Below, piece after piece: positions 22,795-38,011 of a DNA stretch of 64,000 nucleotides; the first letter of the stretch is position 1, and each line of letters starts with the position of its first letter. This DNA is from Viscum album (lineage: Eukaryota > Streptophyta > Magnoliopsida > Santalales > Viscaceae): positions 44,872,605-44,936,604 of the forward strand of contig OY728160.1 in assembly GCA_963277665.1 (NCBI GenBank). Direction: 5' to 3'. The notes under the pieces are model-generated. The model worked only from the letters and a program-made list of their open reading frames with translations, searched no databases and was not told the DNA's origin. The position numbers and the translations under genes were made by a program.

Positions 22795-25700
22795 TGACAG
22801 ATGCAGTTACATTTGGGAAAATATTTATATACTGCACATTATAATACACATTTATTACACTATAAGCTTCTACAATATTTCATTTTATTGTATGCATGAG
22901 TATTTTCTCCATAATTTTAATCAATACAAAACTATTTTACTATTACACAATGATATGATATATTAATGAAAAATTTATGTTGTTTCAATGTGATATTAAG
23001 CTATACTATATAATTTCCTATAATTTTAATTAAACTGTAACATAAATAACTATTTAATATATTTTAATTTTTATTTGAGAATTATTTTTTTCTATGATTT
23101 TGATTTTTAAGATTTGTCTTTGACTAGAAATAACATCATATAATTGATTTTTTCTATCTTTTAAATGATATTCAACGTGAATTTTTATCATATTCCATTA
23201 TATAGAAAACATAGTGAGAAAATACACTACTTTTTTTATAGAATATTCTTTCAATCTTCATTATTTATGATTTCATACCAATTTATTAACCTTTATTATA
23301 TTATTATGTATCAATAATTTGTGATTTCATTATATTCAATATTAATGTTCATTATTAACCTAAAAAAATAGTATTCTCTTATCGAAAATAATAATTAATA
23401 TATATCACCACGAGAACACATTGGTGAGTACTGGTTATTATTATTTTGGTGATAATGAAACTCTATAATGGTAAAAACAATTATATTTTTAAGGAAAACC
23501 TCTATAAAAAAACAAGGCAATTAACACCGTAAAAGATGAAAATGATGAAATATTATTAACAAATGGGTGATGAGATGTTATAAAAGAAACACATATGATA
23601 TCATTAAAAAAATATGGTTTGGGAATAAGTTATTATCTTTATTAAAAGCAATAAATATGATGTTAATCCATGTTCTACTAAGATAATGTTTGAGGTAATG
23701 TATTTTTTCTCAATTTACATTCCATTTGGACTTTGTTTGTTATCATCAAACCATTCACATTTATGTAGTGTATATACTCTACCTTTAACTTGTTACATCA
23801 CGAGTCATACATCATGTTATTTTATGATACCAGGTAAAGTATTTCATACAATGGGATTTGACTTGAAAACTAATATGTGGTGAAAGTTATCATACAATAT
23901 TAGTTTCCTTTGTGATTATATACTTTCTCTGAAAAAATAAATTTATTTCGTTTATTTTTTATTAGGAATTAAATTTCTCTTGAATATAAATATTCTTATT
24001 TAATTACTATAATTATTTCTTAAACTATGTAATCTTTTTACATATAGTGTTTATTTCGAAAGATTTTGATTATTTGGGATGTAATGGAAAATATGTATCA
24101 TCTACATAATAAATATATCTGATAAGGAACATTGTTTATCAATTAATTTGATTATTTAAAATACTAGGAATGATTTTATATTATATTACATGGGTTGGGA
24201 AACATTTAATATAAACCCCATGATTTTATAGTAGTCTCATGTCATGAATCGATTCGCCAAATCAAATGGGTTTATACCTAGTATATTTAAAACCATAATG
24301 TGAATTGTCTTAATAGTAATGGTTTCATGTCCCAGGAAATAGAGAATCCTATATTTTGGAATTTATTTCATTCATAATTTAGTTATTTTTTATTCATGGT
24401 ATAATCTATATGATATTATCTATTAATACATTTTATTCCCAATTTATTAATTAAATTACATGTCTTCCGACTATTTACTTTTATGTAATGATTATTAATT
24501 ATCACAATATTTATGTGGCATGTGTGTAATGTTATTTGAATTTACATGTTTATTATGATTATATATTTATGATATCATCTATTTTACTTAATTATTTATG
24601 TTAATTTGAGCCCACCCATATTTGTTTTTCATTAACCACGTATATGATGTTGAATTATTGGAATGAGATTCAAGGAATATGTGATTTTACTTTTGTTATG
24701 TTGTATTTTCTTCTCCCATTATAATATGGGTACTATGAATATAAAATGGATTTTCAGGAATACTAAAGCATTTGGTCCTTTCAGATTTGAATGATTTATC
24801 TAGGCTAATGTAATAATGTAAGGCCATAGCTCTATAATACAAGGGTATGTGCATTACAGATATTCTTTGGTAAATCATATTCTATTTAAAAACCACCCCA
24901 ATTGACTTAATTTCTAGTAATATTGAGTGAGTTCTATGAGATGAAATTTTGATCCCAAATAAAGTTAAACTAGGAAGAATAAAAAGGATATATATTGAAC
25001 GAAAGATGATATAAGATGATATAAAAATGATATAGGTTACTCTATTAAATATATTAGTCATAAAAAGACTTATATAACTTCAAAAAAAGGAATAATAAGT
25101 TAAAATAATGTAATAATAAGGTAAAAATCATCAGGATAAATTTTCTATTTTTTATCAAGGATACTTATATTGTATTGTTAATTATTCATCACTCACAATA
25201 ACACTTTTTTTGGTTTTATTATTGGTTGAAACCAGGAAGAACCGAGTTAACCTTCGTTGTGAAGGGAAATTCCATAATTAACCAAATAATAAACTCATTT
25301 TAATTAATGATGTAATGGAAAGTATAATCATTATGAAAAAAAGAAATCAGGAAAAATGATTAGAAATGTAACCACCATGGAAATAATTTGTTCACCAATA
25401 AACATATGGATTTAGGCTCATGAAAATACATGAAATTAAGGCAATGAGATAAAGGATATTAATCCAACCATATATCGAAAATGTGGCATGATTAATTATG
25501 ATAATTACCTTAATAAGACTCGATGGTGCATTTTTATGGTAAATGAGGGACTAAATTAACAACATATTAATAGAAATGATAGATACAATGAATAAATATG
25601 ACGATCTTCCAATGTATCCACTAAAATTTCAGGGTTTTTGATGTGAAAATCATTATCACTATGAAACCTAATGACCCAATTAAAAGGTTACTACATATTA

Positions 25701-26094
25701 CCAACACCAACCACCACCTAGGTCATGAAAATATGGAATGTCCTATGCAGTGACATCAGTCAACGTAATCACTGGTTTTTCACTCTAAAATTTTCGACGG
25801 CTTTTGACATGTATTATCTAACCTATCATGAATTGAGAAATATATAAATAATCATTTTTTCTTAATTATTATATCCATAGTATATGAATATTTAAAATTA
25901 TTTGATGACTATTATTACTTTTATATTTATATCAACTTCACTTATTAGGAATATATTAGGAATAGATTGTCTCTTTTTTAAAATAGCTCATATCAAATTT
26001 CTTATGGTGAAATATCACTTAATATACTATGTATGTCAATGATAACTACCATGAAATCGTAAATTATGATCTCATTATAGAAATTAGTCCCATT
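22795..26094. other. AT-rich DNA, no gene seen
   Basis: Only short open frames without domains occur (for example 23686-23883). There is no clear transposon end except the possible LTR boundary described next. An eroded third unit of the ~750-bp repeat may occupy the first few hundred bases. Confidence 0.5.
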
Positions 26095-26160
26095 TTATGA
26101 GTTTTAAAATTATGAGGAAACAATATATTTAAGGGTAGGTAATGTAATATCCCATGTTTT
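26095..26160 (+). mobile_element. Possible decayed chromovirus 3' interior/LTR junction
   Basis: The run AAATTATGAGGAAACAATAT, then TTTAAGGGTAGGTAA, then TGTAATATCCC (LTR start at 26143) matches the plant chromovirus arrangement of AAATTTCGAGGACGAAATTT, polypurine tract and TGTAACATCCC after C-to-T and G-to-A decay. I could not find pol sequence upstream, the LTR's other end or a partner LTR, so this stays tentative. Confidence 0.35.
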
Positions 26161-29100
26161 TGTAATTAAATAGAAACTATTTTATATAGTATTCTCCTCA
26201 TGAAACTCCAACAACCAAAAAAATTATACACCTTCATAAGGTATCTATAAAATTACCTGATATAATGAGTTGTAGAAAAATAATTTTATATAAATATATA
26301 TTTTAACCAAAAAAATAAATTATACATAAAATTAAAACACACTATATATAGTTAATAATCCTTTAAAATATATTTTGGTAACTAAAATTTATTTTATAAT
26401 TTTTTTATTATACTGCAATTGATATATTTATGAGTAGAGATAATTTTAGAAAAAACATTTATTTACCAAATAATGATTCCATATTAAAAATTATTACCAT
26501 TATGATTTATTATTTTATATTAATGTTTAGTTAATAGATTTTATTATGTGAATTTGAAAAAAATATGATCATTTTATTATTTATAATGGAAAATGTATAT
26601 TAACATTTTTTTAATTCTTATAAATAATTAATTTTTTGGATAATTGTAAAACAAATTAGTTTTTTACAAAAAAAGATGATATAAACTAGTTTATTAGTAA
26701 ATGTTTAAGGAATTACAATTTAGAAAATATTTTAATAGATAAAATATATATTTTATAGAAGCAATTATGAGATATAAAAGGATATTTTTAAATTATAAAC
26801 TATATTTCTAATATTTTTTTACTTAAGAATCATTTTATCTGAATTTGAAAATTGTTTTTGATTGTTTCATTTAATTATTTATTTTATTGGTTAAAATTAG
26901 TAAAATTATGTTTTTTAAAATCCATATAACATTAAATATTTTATAGTTTGTCAATTATTATCATTGAAATATTTTTCCATAAATAATATTTCTTATACTG
27001 AATTATAATGTTTAAGAAAACTCAATTACTTAAAATTATTTATGTGTTATGTGTTCCAAATTTAAAATCATAATTTCCCATGTTGATTGAATAATTTTTT
27101 TTGATTGTATACAAAATTTATAATCAAATTGTGAAAAATTTGTAAAATTGATATATATTTATTTTTAGTAATAATGTAATTGAAATGATTTTTATTAAAT
27201 TAAGAGTAACAAGTGCATAAATGAGAAATCCTATGTAGATCATATACTACTAGAATGACAATGTCATTTTACCATAGAGATATGATTTTATAGGTTCTAA
27301 ATTATTATATAATTTAATTACAAACATTATCTCGTGTTACATACCTATTATTCATGTCATTGCATTATTAACCTATTTGTTAAATTATTTTCAATGGAAA
27401 TATCCTCCTTTTCCACTAATAAATGGAGTATCAATTCTATCCTACCAATACCCAACTCCTATTTGGATATTTTCTAGATTACATCCCCATATTTCATTTA
27501 CATGATCTAATTTACATTCCAAATTTCCCAATGACCCCATAAATTATCCTACTCCCATCAAATTTAAGGCCTTCATCCAGAGAAGGTTCATAGTCTCTAC
27601 ATATGTATCACATATTCATTAACAATTCATTATTATTTGTTCTATTTTTAATCAAACAATAAATTTCATATAATAATAAATAAATCTTAATTAGTTTGTT
27701 TATATTTAATTATAATAATGGTACACCCATTATTTATTCTCTCTCATCTACTAAGAAAAACATGAATCATTTTTAGTGTGTTTTCACATATTACTTCACC
27801 AATGAGGTAATACACTAGGTTTTTCTCCACTATTAATCATTGATCATTTAATAATTATATTTTTTGTTAAATTTGATGTCAATAATTTAATTATGATTCA
27901 TAATTTTTCACTTACTATCATCTATAACCTCTCTAATTTGACGAGAAACAAAAATAAAAATCATGAAATGTATGTACTACCACATCAATATACCGACAAC
28001 TTATGTATTACGTGACCACATACCATAAATGAAATTTAAAATTTATTTAATACAAAAAATCAATTCTTTTTATACTATTAATTTTATGAAATAATTATAT
28101 AGGTCAATCAATAATTAAAATTATAATAAATTTTATTATTAACATTAACCACATTAAATGGAATCAATAAGACATATCCATTAAATTATATCATTTTTGA
28201 AAAATATATATAAAAATATTAGTATTTTTTCAATTGAATCAAGATGAATATAAATATATAATATTAATGGTACTTTTATTATTTTAATTACACATTTTAC
28301 AATGATTATTGAACTAAGAGTTTAATGATAAAATTAATTGAAAACTCTGAGTGAAAAAAAATAAAACGAAACTATACTACATATAATTAAGAAAATATAA
28401 CAAATAAGGCATACAAAAATAAATATACTTGAATAATATTATTGGGATTTTATCTAATGCACATAATTAATCATTATAAGAATTATGTGAAGGTGAATAA
28501 TGCTTTCAAACATAGAAAAAATTAAAACAAAAAATCTTCTTTTAATTAGTCTTGTAATTTTAGGAAAACTATCTATTTTAAAAGGTGTACATATAAAACG
28601 TTTATATTTAATTTCATTTATTTTTAATAGTCATTGTATTTGAAATAAAAATTCATAATCTATTTTTTGGGTGCTTTTTGTTAGAATGATTCTTAATTAA
28701 TAAGTGTTTAACCACCCCAATTATTTTTATTGATATATGATTTAATGTTATTCACTAAATTTATATTTTTATTATATATATAAAACCAAATTGTATATTT
28801 TGAAATATTCCATTGTCTAATTTATTATATTTATATAACCATATGGATTTACTATTTCGAATTTTATTTGATTCAAAAATTTATTAATATGTATGGATTT
28901 GTTTTTCACATATTTGAATCTCATAAATATATGTTTATCTATACACAATGTTTCCTTTTAAATTTTGTAAATACATATATATTGTCATTTTGTATCATGA
29001 TCCACATATATATCATTAAATTTACTTGTATACTTCATATTTTTACCTCCCATGGGATATTTATTCAAATGATTCGACGATATAATGTGTATTCATGATA

Positions 29101-32100
29101 TATATCTTTTCCATGGGTCAAAATACTTTTTCCTTATCTATTTTTTTCCATGATTAATATATTATAAACTATTATTATTTATGGATTGTTCCAAATTATT
29201 TTATGGAGAGATGAAATTTCACACTAAATTATTTATAGTCTATGACTGCAATGATTGGTTTGAATTAAATTTTATTAAGAATTAATTGCATTTCATTTTA
29301 TAGATTTTTCTTTCAGATAAATTTCTTTACATACCACCGATGTTCTTCATTGCCTATTGGAAACTAAAATTTTATTTATATATAATGATCATTTTTTCCA
29401 CCTTATTTAATTTTAATGAATTGATTTCATCTTATATTTTAATTATTCAGGTTTTAAATAATTTCATTTCAATTTTTTCAAAAGCGTTTTCCATAGATTC
29501 AACTTTAAAATGATTTTTCATTAACTGAGCATTTTTTATAACATTAATGAAATTTAAAAGCTTCCATTGACAAAAAATCTCTTTAAAGTTATATATTTTA
29601 AGGCTTTTTCACTTCCTTTTCTAATAAATTTTATAGTATTAAATTCCCAACTATTAAATATTATTTAAAATGTAATAGTTTTCAAAGTATTATCACATCA
29701 ATTTTTGGTGACATTATTTATTTATTCAAGTATATATTGTTTAATATAATTTTAAAAGAATATATTTTAAATTTATTTTATGATATCATTTTGATTAAAT
29801 TTACAGATATTTTTTTTAATTTGGATCACTTTATAATATGGTTTGAAATGTGTTCTATTTCCCTTCCCAATTTTTTTGGTAATTATTTATATATCACCAT
29901 TTTAAATGTTCTTATAAAATCTGATATATATTTAAATATATATACAATTTATGTGTTATAAATCATGAAGTGACGGCTTGAATATCCTATAAAAATTATT
30001 ATTAAATTATTTCTTCAAAATATTTGATTTGTGGTATATTATAATTTCTAATGTTCATGATATGTTATTTTTTAATAAATTTAAAGAATATTATTATTTT
30101 TCCATGGGTTATTTGTGAGATGAGTGATTGATTTTCATGTTGAACACAACTGTATTAATTATAAGGTGGGTGAGGACTATATTTACATCCATTCCATTAG
30201 GTTAATTATTAAAATTCATGAGGTAGACATGTTATATTAATGGGTTATGAAGTTGCTATAATGGAAAATGTTAAGAATGAATGAATTTAACTATACTCAT
30301 AATTTTATGAGGGAATGATTTAATATGTATACAGGTTAACAATGTTATGAGATAATATTTTTATGATTATTATATATTAATAATTTTTTTACTATGTTAT
30401 TCAATTTTTTATGATTAATCAACATCATAATGTTTTCTACACTTTTATTTAATGCCCACATGTTTTCGGATAGTGATATGTATTTTAAGAAATGTTATAA
30501 CTTTTATACAAACTAAAAATAAAGTAATGATAATACAATGTATTATATTGTTTTATAATTATGCAATATGGTTTAATAACATCTATTTTTGATATTTAAG
30601 TCATTATTGTGTACCCCTTTATGTTTATAGTTGAAAATTGACTATATTTTTTTTCTATTGTTATGTATCTCAACTCACTGGTTTCTTATATTTCAATTCC
30701 GAAGTTTATAATCATGATTATATATTGTATGATACATAGAAAAGGGTGTAAGGGGGAATAAATGTAGAGATATATTTTATAGTGTAGTGAATTTAATTAT
30801 TTAAATAGAAAAAAAAAACCCAATGTCTTTCATTCATTGAGTTCGACATCTATTTGTTTGATTTTTTATTTATATAATGATATTGTTGTATAATTTATGT
30901 AATTATTAACATTGTTAATTTTATGAGGGAGTTTTCCTCTATCTATTTAATACATTATAATTTCAATGAATAGTTAAACTCAAGCCACTATTTTTATAAC
31001 AACTACCATGTATTTTACATCTAGTGATCCTATAATATCAAAAATTGTGATAGGTACACATGGTTTAATTCACCTACCCAATTCGACCAAAGATGAAACA
31101 TACATTGGATATTTTTCATTTAATCAGTTCACATAAAAGAGTTATGAGATGGAGTGGTGTGTGTCCATATAAGATTATTTCTCTATTCTTGGCACTCTAG
31201 ATATTATTATGGATCATATAAGCCCTAATAGTCTAAGCCAACAATATTTATGTTATATTTTATTCTACAGCCACTTAGATTATAATTCCTTTCCCAAAAC
31301 CTTTCCTCATAAAGGATGATAAGAAGGATTGAGAAAATAAGTCATCAAATATCTAGATCTGGTAGTGAGGATGGTCTCCTCATGGTTGGGGTGGAAGTGG
31401 GAAAATAAGAGCAAGAATAATCATCAATTGATGTTGTTTACAAAGAATGTTCCATATATGAAAGAATATTGGAATGAATTTTTTTATGATTCATTCAAAT
31501 TTTTCATTTGAATTAAATATTCTATTATATTTCAGATATAGGATATAATTTTGATTCCTTGCTACATCATTCCCATAACAATTTTTATTATCATAACATA
31601 TGATAGGGGATTTAACATGATTTTGTTGTATTTAAGTATTAATATAATTATATTATTGTATTTTGTTTCACCATATGTTGAGTTTATCATTTAGGAAGTG
31701 TCATTATAGAACAACCAAGATGTAAGAGAATCGAATCACATCCTATATATGTATATGCTCAATTACTATATTGAAGGATAAATAAATTTGTAAATTTTTA
31801 TGATGACAATAAATAAAAAATTTAAATAAAATTTTAAAGAATACATAAACAATAAATAAATACATAATGAAAAACTATAATAGAGAATAATATTTTAATA
31901 AAAATTTAAAACATCTACCAAAAAAGTACAATTAAATAAAAACCCTCCATGATATACATAATCTAACTTATTAGAGACAATGGTAAAAATGGATGTTTTG
32001 AAAAAGGGTTACATGTCATTTAGTGGTAGATTAAACATCCACTAAAAAATATATAAATATCAATTATATTGTGATTTTGGATTACTGAATACCTATCCTT

Positions 32101-33773
32101 ATTAACTCCTCTATTATGACTCCATTATAAAGCATATATATTGGATATTCCAATTTTTTTCTTGTTAATTACACATTTACACTTATATATATTCATCCCA
32201 AAACATGAGTGTTGGTATTCCTTATTTTACACTTTTTCACTCAATATAGTAAAATTATTAGATATTTTTTTTATAACTCATTAATATTATCATAAATAAT
32301 TGATAATTAATTATAAAATGAATTACATAGAAAATTTAATCTATTATGACAATCTATAGTATCTGAAATATATATATATATCTAGAGTATATAAGTTGAT
32401 AATAATGTTCTTATGTCTATTTCACATCTATTTCCTTTTAAACCTAAATTGAATCTTTTTAAACCTATGGTATGCATCAAAATACACATATTAGACAAAA
32501 TCAATATTCATATTATTATTTTTGGATATCACTTAAACATATAATTTTAATTCTGTCTTATGATAAATTTTTTTTTCAAAAAATATTAATTAATTTATTC
32601 ATTTTTTATTTATATATTATAATTGAGATCAAAATAATTCTAGATTATTATGATGTCATTTATAAAAAATGTAAGATTTTATAAAATTATTATCTTGTTT
32701 TACACTCATTTAAAAATGAAATTTTTTAGACGTACTCCCTCTAAAATTATAACACATTTTAAAATAATAATATCTTTTAAAGGGATATGAAATATAATTT
32801 ACTATGAAATATCATTGTCAATGTGAATGCATAACTGATTCCAATATTTTCTAGGAAATAATTTCAACTATATCATAAATGAATCATCAATAGTTGAGTT
32901 GATAACTATATTTAAAAAATAATAATATTATTAAAAACTAAATGGTCTTGTTTTTTAATTATTACTATTAGGGTTTCCAAAATCAGTATTACCAAAATGA
33001 ATCTTGATATATATATTTCTACATCCTATGATCTGAAATATTTTTACATAAAATATATAATCTATAGACACCCTCCATTAGAAGAACATACCTTATTTCA
33101 TGACGATATTCATGAACTATATCACTCTAGACAAGGGTTCAATATTCAGTTTTCCTAAATAATGATCTCTTATTACGGATATGACATGATTATGATGATC
33201 TGAAAAAAATAATGATAAAAAAATGTATCCCCTATGTTGGATTATAAAATCTATCCCCTATGAAGGTCATGAACTTTGTCACTATAGAAAATGGTTATGT
33301 AATCCTTTTTTAATAGAAGGATTGGTTAATACTTTACTACATTGAATACCATGAACAAAAAAAATATCCTAATAAATGAAATGCATCCCCTATGATGTAT
33401 TGCAATATATCTAATTAGCTATTTAGGGCACAATACTTCACTAAATTTTAATTTCAATCAGTATATCATCAATTAAAGATGAATAAGGGGAATATTTCCA
33501 AGAATGAAATTCAAACAAGGTATATACAATATTATGTCATATTAATTAAATTCAAAATAAATAATTATCTTAAAATATTCTTATAAATGTTAAATAAATA
33601 CATTATAAATTATACCACCAAAATTTTGCAAGTATTTATATAAGTATACTCCAAAACAATGTATGAACCTAAAGAGAATTTGAGTATTGTGCAAGTGAGT
33701 TTGAGGAAGAAGATTTCGAATTCAGTTTGTAAAAAAAATTTGGTTATTGATGGTGGATGTAAAATTATTGGGG
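26161..33773. other. Very AT-rich decayed DNA, no gene seen
   Basis: CpG is almost absent (none seen in 26101-27060). The open frames, such as 28868-29098 and 29737-29961, are AT-driven and domain-free. About 27.3-28.0 kb is C-rich. The sequence CTCCCTCTAAAATTATAA at 32736 loosely resembles a Stowaway MITE end, but I found no partner end. Confidence 0.5.
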
Positions 33774-33778
33774 TATTA
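33774..33778. repeat. Target site duplication (left), TATTA
   Basis: TATTA directly precedes the TGTAACACCCC of the old element and recurs exactly at 46219-46223. Confidence 0.85.
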
Positions 33779-36700
33779 TGTAACACCCCAAGCATCCACA
33801 GTACTTTTCTCTTTAAATAATGCAATAGCTTGTGTTGTATACAACTTCGAGTTCTAGCACACCAAGACAAATAAAACTAGACGATATGAATAGTAATACC
33901 CACTTTTTGATATTTTATAAATTTTATTTTTCAAAATGGGCATCAATATTTTTTATTTGGAATATCAAAATTATCTTAGGGTGAATATTAGGCATTTTTC
34001 TGATAACTTTCATTTTTTTTATAAATAGTGAAAAACACTACATTATTATTTAAAACCAAGTTTTATTTAAATTATTATAATTATTATTTAAATTTATTTT
34101 TATGTAACAAAAGATACTTAATATTTATATTAGTTTAGTGCAATTCATTGGAATCATTTTATAATAAGAATATATGTATACAATTTTATTAAACTTTTTA
34201 ATGTATTTTACCCACCATATATGCACCTTAACAAATTTGCATAAAACGTGATTTTACTGCTTTTGTGATTTGAATTTCAATTATCCAAGATACACGTTTT
34301 ACATCAGTAAGTAAAATGTGGTTCAATAGGATGAAAAATAATTTTTTTGTAAATAGTAACTTTTGAGTTTTATTTACCACTATTAAAAATAAATATGGTA
34401 ATTAAAGGTAAAAATGATTTTATAACTACCCTAACACATGTCCTAATTCTATTGGATAAGTTTTCTACGACCAAAATCATCCTTATTAATAAGATACGAT
34501 CTTTTTCAACATGGTTTAGATAGGGACATTTATTAATATTTTATTTAAAGAATAAGTATAAGTGTTAAATTCAATGTTTAAAAACTCAACGATTTTTATA
34601 TAGGGTTATATATATGATAATTTTTATTAAAAATATTAATTATAAATATAAAAATATTTCCTATATCATGGTATTTTATTTATAATTTTAGACAGTAAAT
34701 AATTTAATTTATTTATGACATAATGATGATGCAATAATTACCTTATTAACAAACGATTAAAATAATTGACATTATAAATATCAAAGTATATATAAAATGA
34801 GACTTTTTATGCATTAAATGAATTCTATGGGTAAATATGACATGATAGGGTTGATCAAATAATTTTTTTCGAAGTGATAATGTTTCTAAATCTTTCACAA
34901 AAACCAAATACTAATTAGTATCAAAATTGAAAAAATGAGTTTTTAAAACAAATACTATTTTATTAAATGATATAATATTACATAAAAACTATGTATCATA
35001 AAAATGACTTATATAGGGTTATATATTTCAATAATTAAACACATGGGGTTCTCTTTGAGTTTTATAGTTTGTTTATTAACAATTAATTATAATAATACAA
35101 GAATACTTGGAAAAAATTACACTATTTAACTAGGAGTTAAATATAAAAGATAAAGTTGTTATGATGATCTAAAATTGTCTAAAACATATTGTTTGATATT
35201 TTTTATATCCTTCCTAACATTATCCTTGAAATAAATCTTTTTTGTTCCATTAAAAACCAAAAATGATTTTATAATAAAATATTATTTCATACTTTTCCAA
35301 AAGTGACCCTCATCTCTCTTTTAAAAGGGCACTTCTTCTATAAAAATTGCACATCCAAAACCATTTGGATCAGACAACCCTTTCTAAAACATCTTCCCAA
35401 CTACCATAATTTTAACCTAGAGTCCTTAATTTGATCATTAATTCATCTTATTAATCCATTTTGATCAAATAAAAAGAAATCACCTGAAAAAGTGGTAATA
35501 ATTCCATTAACTATTTCAATGTTATTTTCTTCTTACACTTCATATTTCATGGTTGTTTCCATACCAAATTAATAAATACATAACCTTATACATACTGTTA
35601 TGATTATTATAAATATGTTACAGCCACAATCATTTTTCTATCAATCCTATGAATGAAAAATTCACAATAAGTGCGTACGTACGGCTTACCATCTCCACAT
35701 CGTGGTGTAGTTTGTTATTCAACACTTAATTATTTATATGGGTATAATAATGATTATAATTAACTTAAATATTAAATATAACTTGTTAAGGATTCTTTAT
35801 ATATGATATAACATCTAATTATATACAGTTTCACCACAAATAGAATGATATTGTCGCTCGTGCATACATACTGATTACCGTCTCCACCAACACGATTATA
35901 TTCATTACTCATCATAACCATTCAAAAATAATCATCATTTTATGATTAAAAATAATTTTTAAGAACATAATATAATTCTCGATATGAATCAAATACATCC
36001 TATCCATAACAAACCCAACTTGGGTAATAAAACATATAAAGGAAAACGAATCAGTTAACACCCAAAACAATGATACTACTGAAATATTATTAGAAAAGAA
36101 ATATTATAAGATCATATATAATTTTATATTTCAAAATATGGTTCTTTTATAATTTAATAACAATTATTTAACTATTATACATGAGGTTTAATTACCCTCG
36201 ACTAAATAAAATTATAATGTAAGGGTTAATTTTACAATTAATTTATATTTCTAAGGTTGTTTATATGTAAGTATCTATTGAGACTTCTTTATCATCCACA
36301 TTAGTGTTTCATAAAAATGTATATCAAAACAATTTCACTAATTCATAGACTATGGGTTAATGTCATTTATACCCTTTTTCGAATTGTTATAAATTTTGTT
36401 GAAATGAATCATTCCATCATTTTCTAAACATAGTATATTATGACATTTTTGACAAATTAAGGTAAGATTGTTTTTTATCTTATACAGTGGGATTGGGTAT
36501 TTAACATAGTTATAACAGCTTCGATGCTTCCCTTGAATATTATAAAAATATTTTCAAAATATGTTTTTTCTTTTACAATTACATGAATTTTTAATTATTT
36601 CAAAATAGAAAGAGTTATTTTTCTCATATATTTTTTATTTCATCTATGTCAACATCCTTTGATAGATTTTACACTTTTTTTATGTTGATTTATTATGATA

Positions 36701-37506
36701 CAATATTTTATATTATATTGATGGATTTTTGTTATGTTTGACCATGGATGTATTAATTTTATACCATTCATGGTTTATGGTTAAATTATTACCATTTATT
36801 ATGCTAGTTTAAATATGAATATTTTTGTTATGTCTCAACTTTTTCATATGAGGAATGCATTGGACATAGTAATTGATGAGTGGAGCCCGCTATAGCTTCT
36901 TGATGCATCGGTAGGCCTAATGAGACAAACTAGTGTCTTGGAACAAGGCTATAAAAAATATTATTTGTAGTCTTGGAACTTGGCCTTGACTATGTGGTTA
37001 TGATGTCAGACATTATGCATTCCATCATTATGAAATTATCTATTGATATTACATGTGATTATTTCACTAGTTGAATATCCATGTAAATAAGTAAATTGAA
37101 TTATTTGATTTAAATTTTCCATATTATAATGATGGTTAAGTTTAAAAGACTTTTTTTAGTATTATATATTGCCTTAACTTTTTATGCTTATTTATGATAG
37201 TTTCTAGTATATTGCTATCCTTACTGAGCAACTAAGCTCACCACTTTCTTTTGTTTTATTATTTCCCAGGATGCGATGAAGTATATTACAATTAACCCGC
37301 AGGAATAGGATAAGGGATATTAGTGTGTTCAAAGGGTACACAATGTTTTTGTCTTTCTATTTCATAAAATAAGGAAAAGTTATGTATGTATCTAGTACTT
37401 CCAAGGATACTAATCTAATTGGTCCTTTGAGACATGATACATAGTTATCATTATAATGTTATTTAATAATGCACTGACTTTAGGTATCAAGGGTCGGGGC
37501 ATTGAA
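33779..37506 (+). repeat. 5' LTR of the old chromovirus
   Basis: The LTR starts TGTAACACCCC and ends near GGGTCGGGGCATTGAA, an eroded form of the young LTR's GGGGTCGGGGCGTTACA. Length is about 3728 bp. It contains the GTACGTACGGCTTACC block at about 35675 and an eroded TATA at 35320. Open frames in it (for example 33610-33870, minus, crossing the boundary) are chance. Confidence 0.88.
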
Positions 37507-37508
37507 GT

Positions 37509-37519
37509 TTCTATCAAAG
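37509..37519 (+). promoter_or_regulatory. Eroded tRNA-iMet primer binding site
   Basis: TTCTATCAAAG stands two bases after the LTR where the young copy has TGGTATCAGAG. Three mismatches would abolish priming. Following bases also match the young leader (AGTA...AACC...GGAAA). Confidence 0.7.
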
Positions 37520-38011
37520 TATTTTTAGTACAAACCATGGAAACTAGATTTAGAAAAAACACTAATTAGAGAACATTACCATATGATATAATTTGATAAT
37601 TAATATAGAAGAACTTCATATAATTTTGGTAATGCAGATATTTTGTGATTTTAATAAAAAATACATCCCTTTCTGGATATGATCATGTAGAGGTGGCTCC
37701 AACACATATGTATTTAAGGCTAAAACCCGAAAACACTATATTGAGCTAGACTCAAATGGGAACTGGCGCATGACAACGCCCCCTACTACACTCTGGGTTA
37801 CAACACTTCTAGGGTATATACTTATAATAATTCACATTTTTATTACAAGCCATTATTAAGAATTTATGAGTAAATAATTCCTCAATCAAAATATTTTTTT
37901 TATGAACATGGATCATATTCATAAACTGTTCAATTTATGGTTTGTATTTTACTGGATTTTAATTATTTATTGCAATTTAGAAACTAATATAGTGTATGAT
38001 ATTGATTAGAA
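37520..38011 (+). other. 5' leader of the old chromovirus
   Basis: The 492-bp segment matches the 491-bp leader of the gag-only element. The block at about 37685-37815 is well conserved despite CpG loss. Confidence 0.65.

Noticed and set aside
32730..32765. Stowaway-like MITE end (CTCCCTCTAAAATTATAA)
   Set aside because: No matching inverted end or TA duplication could be found nearby.
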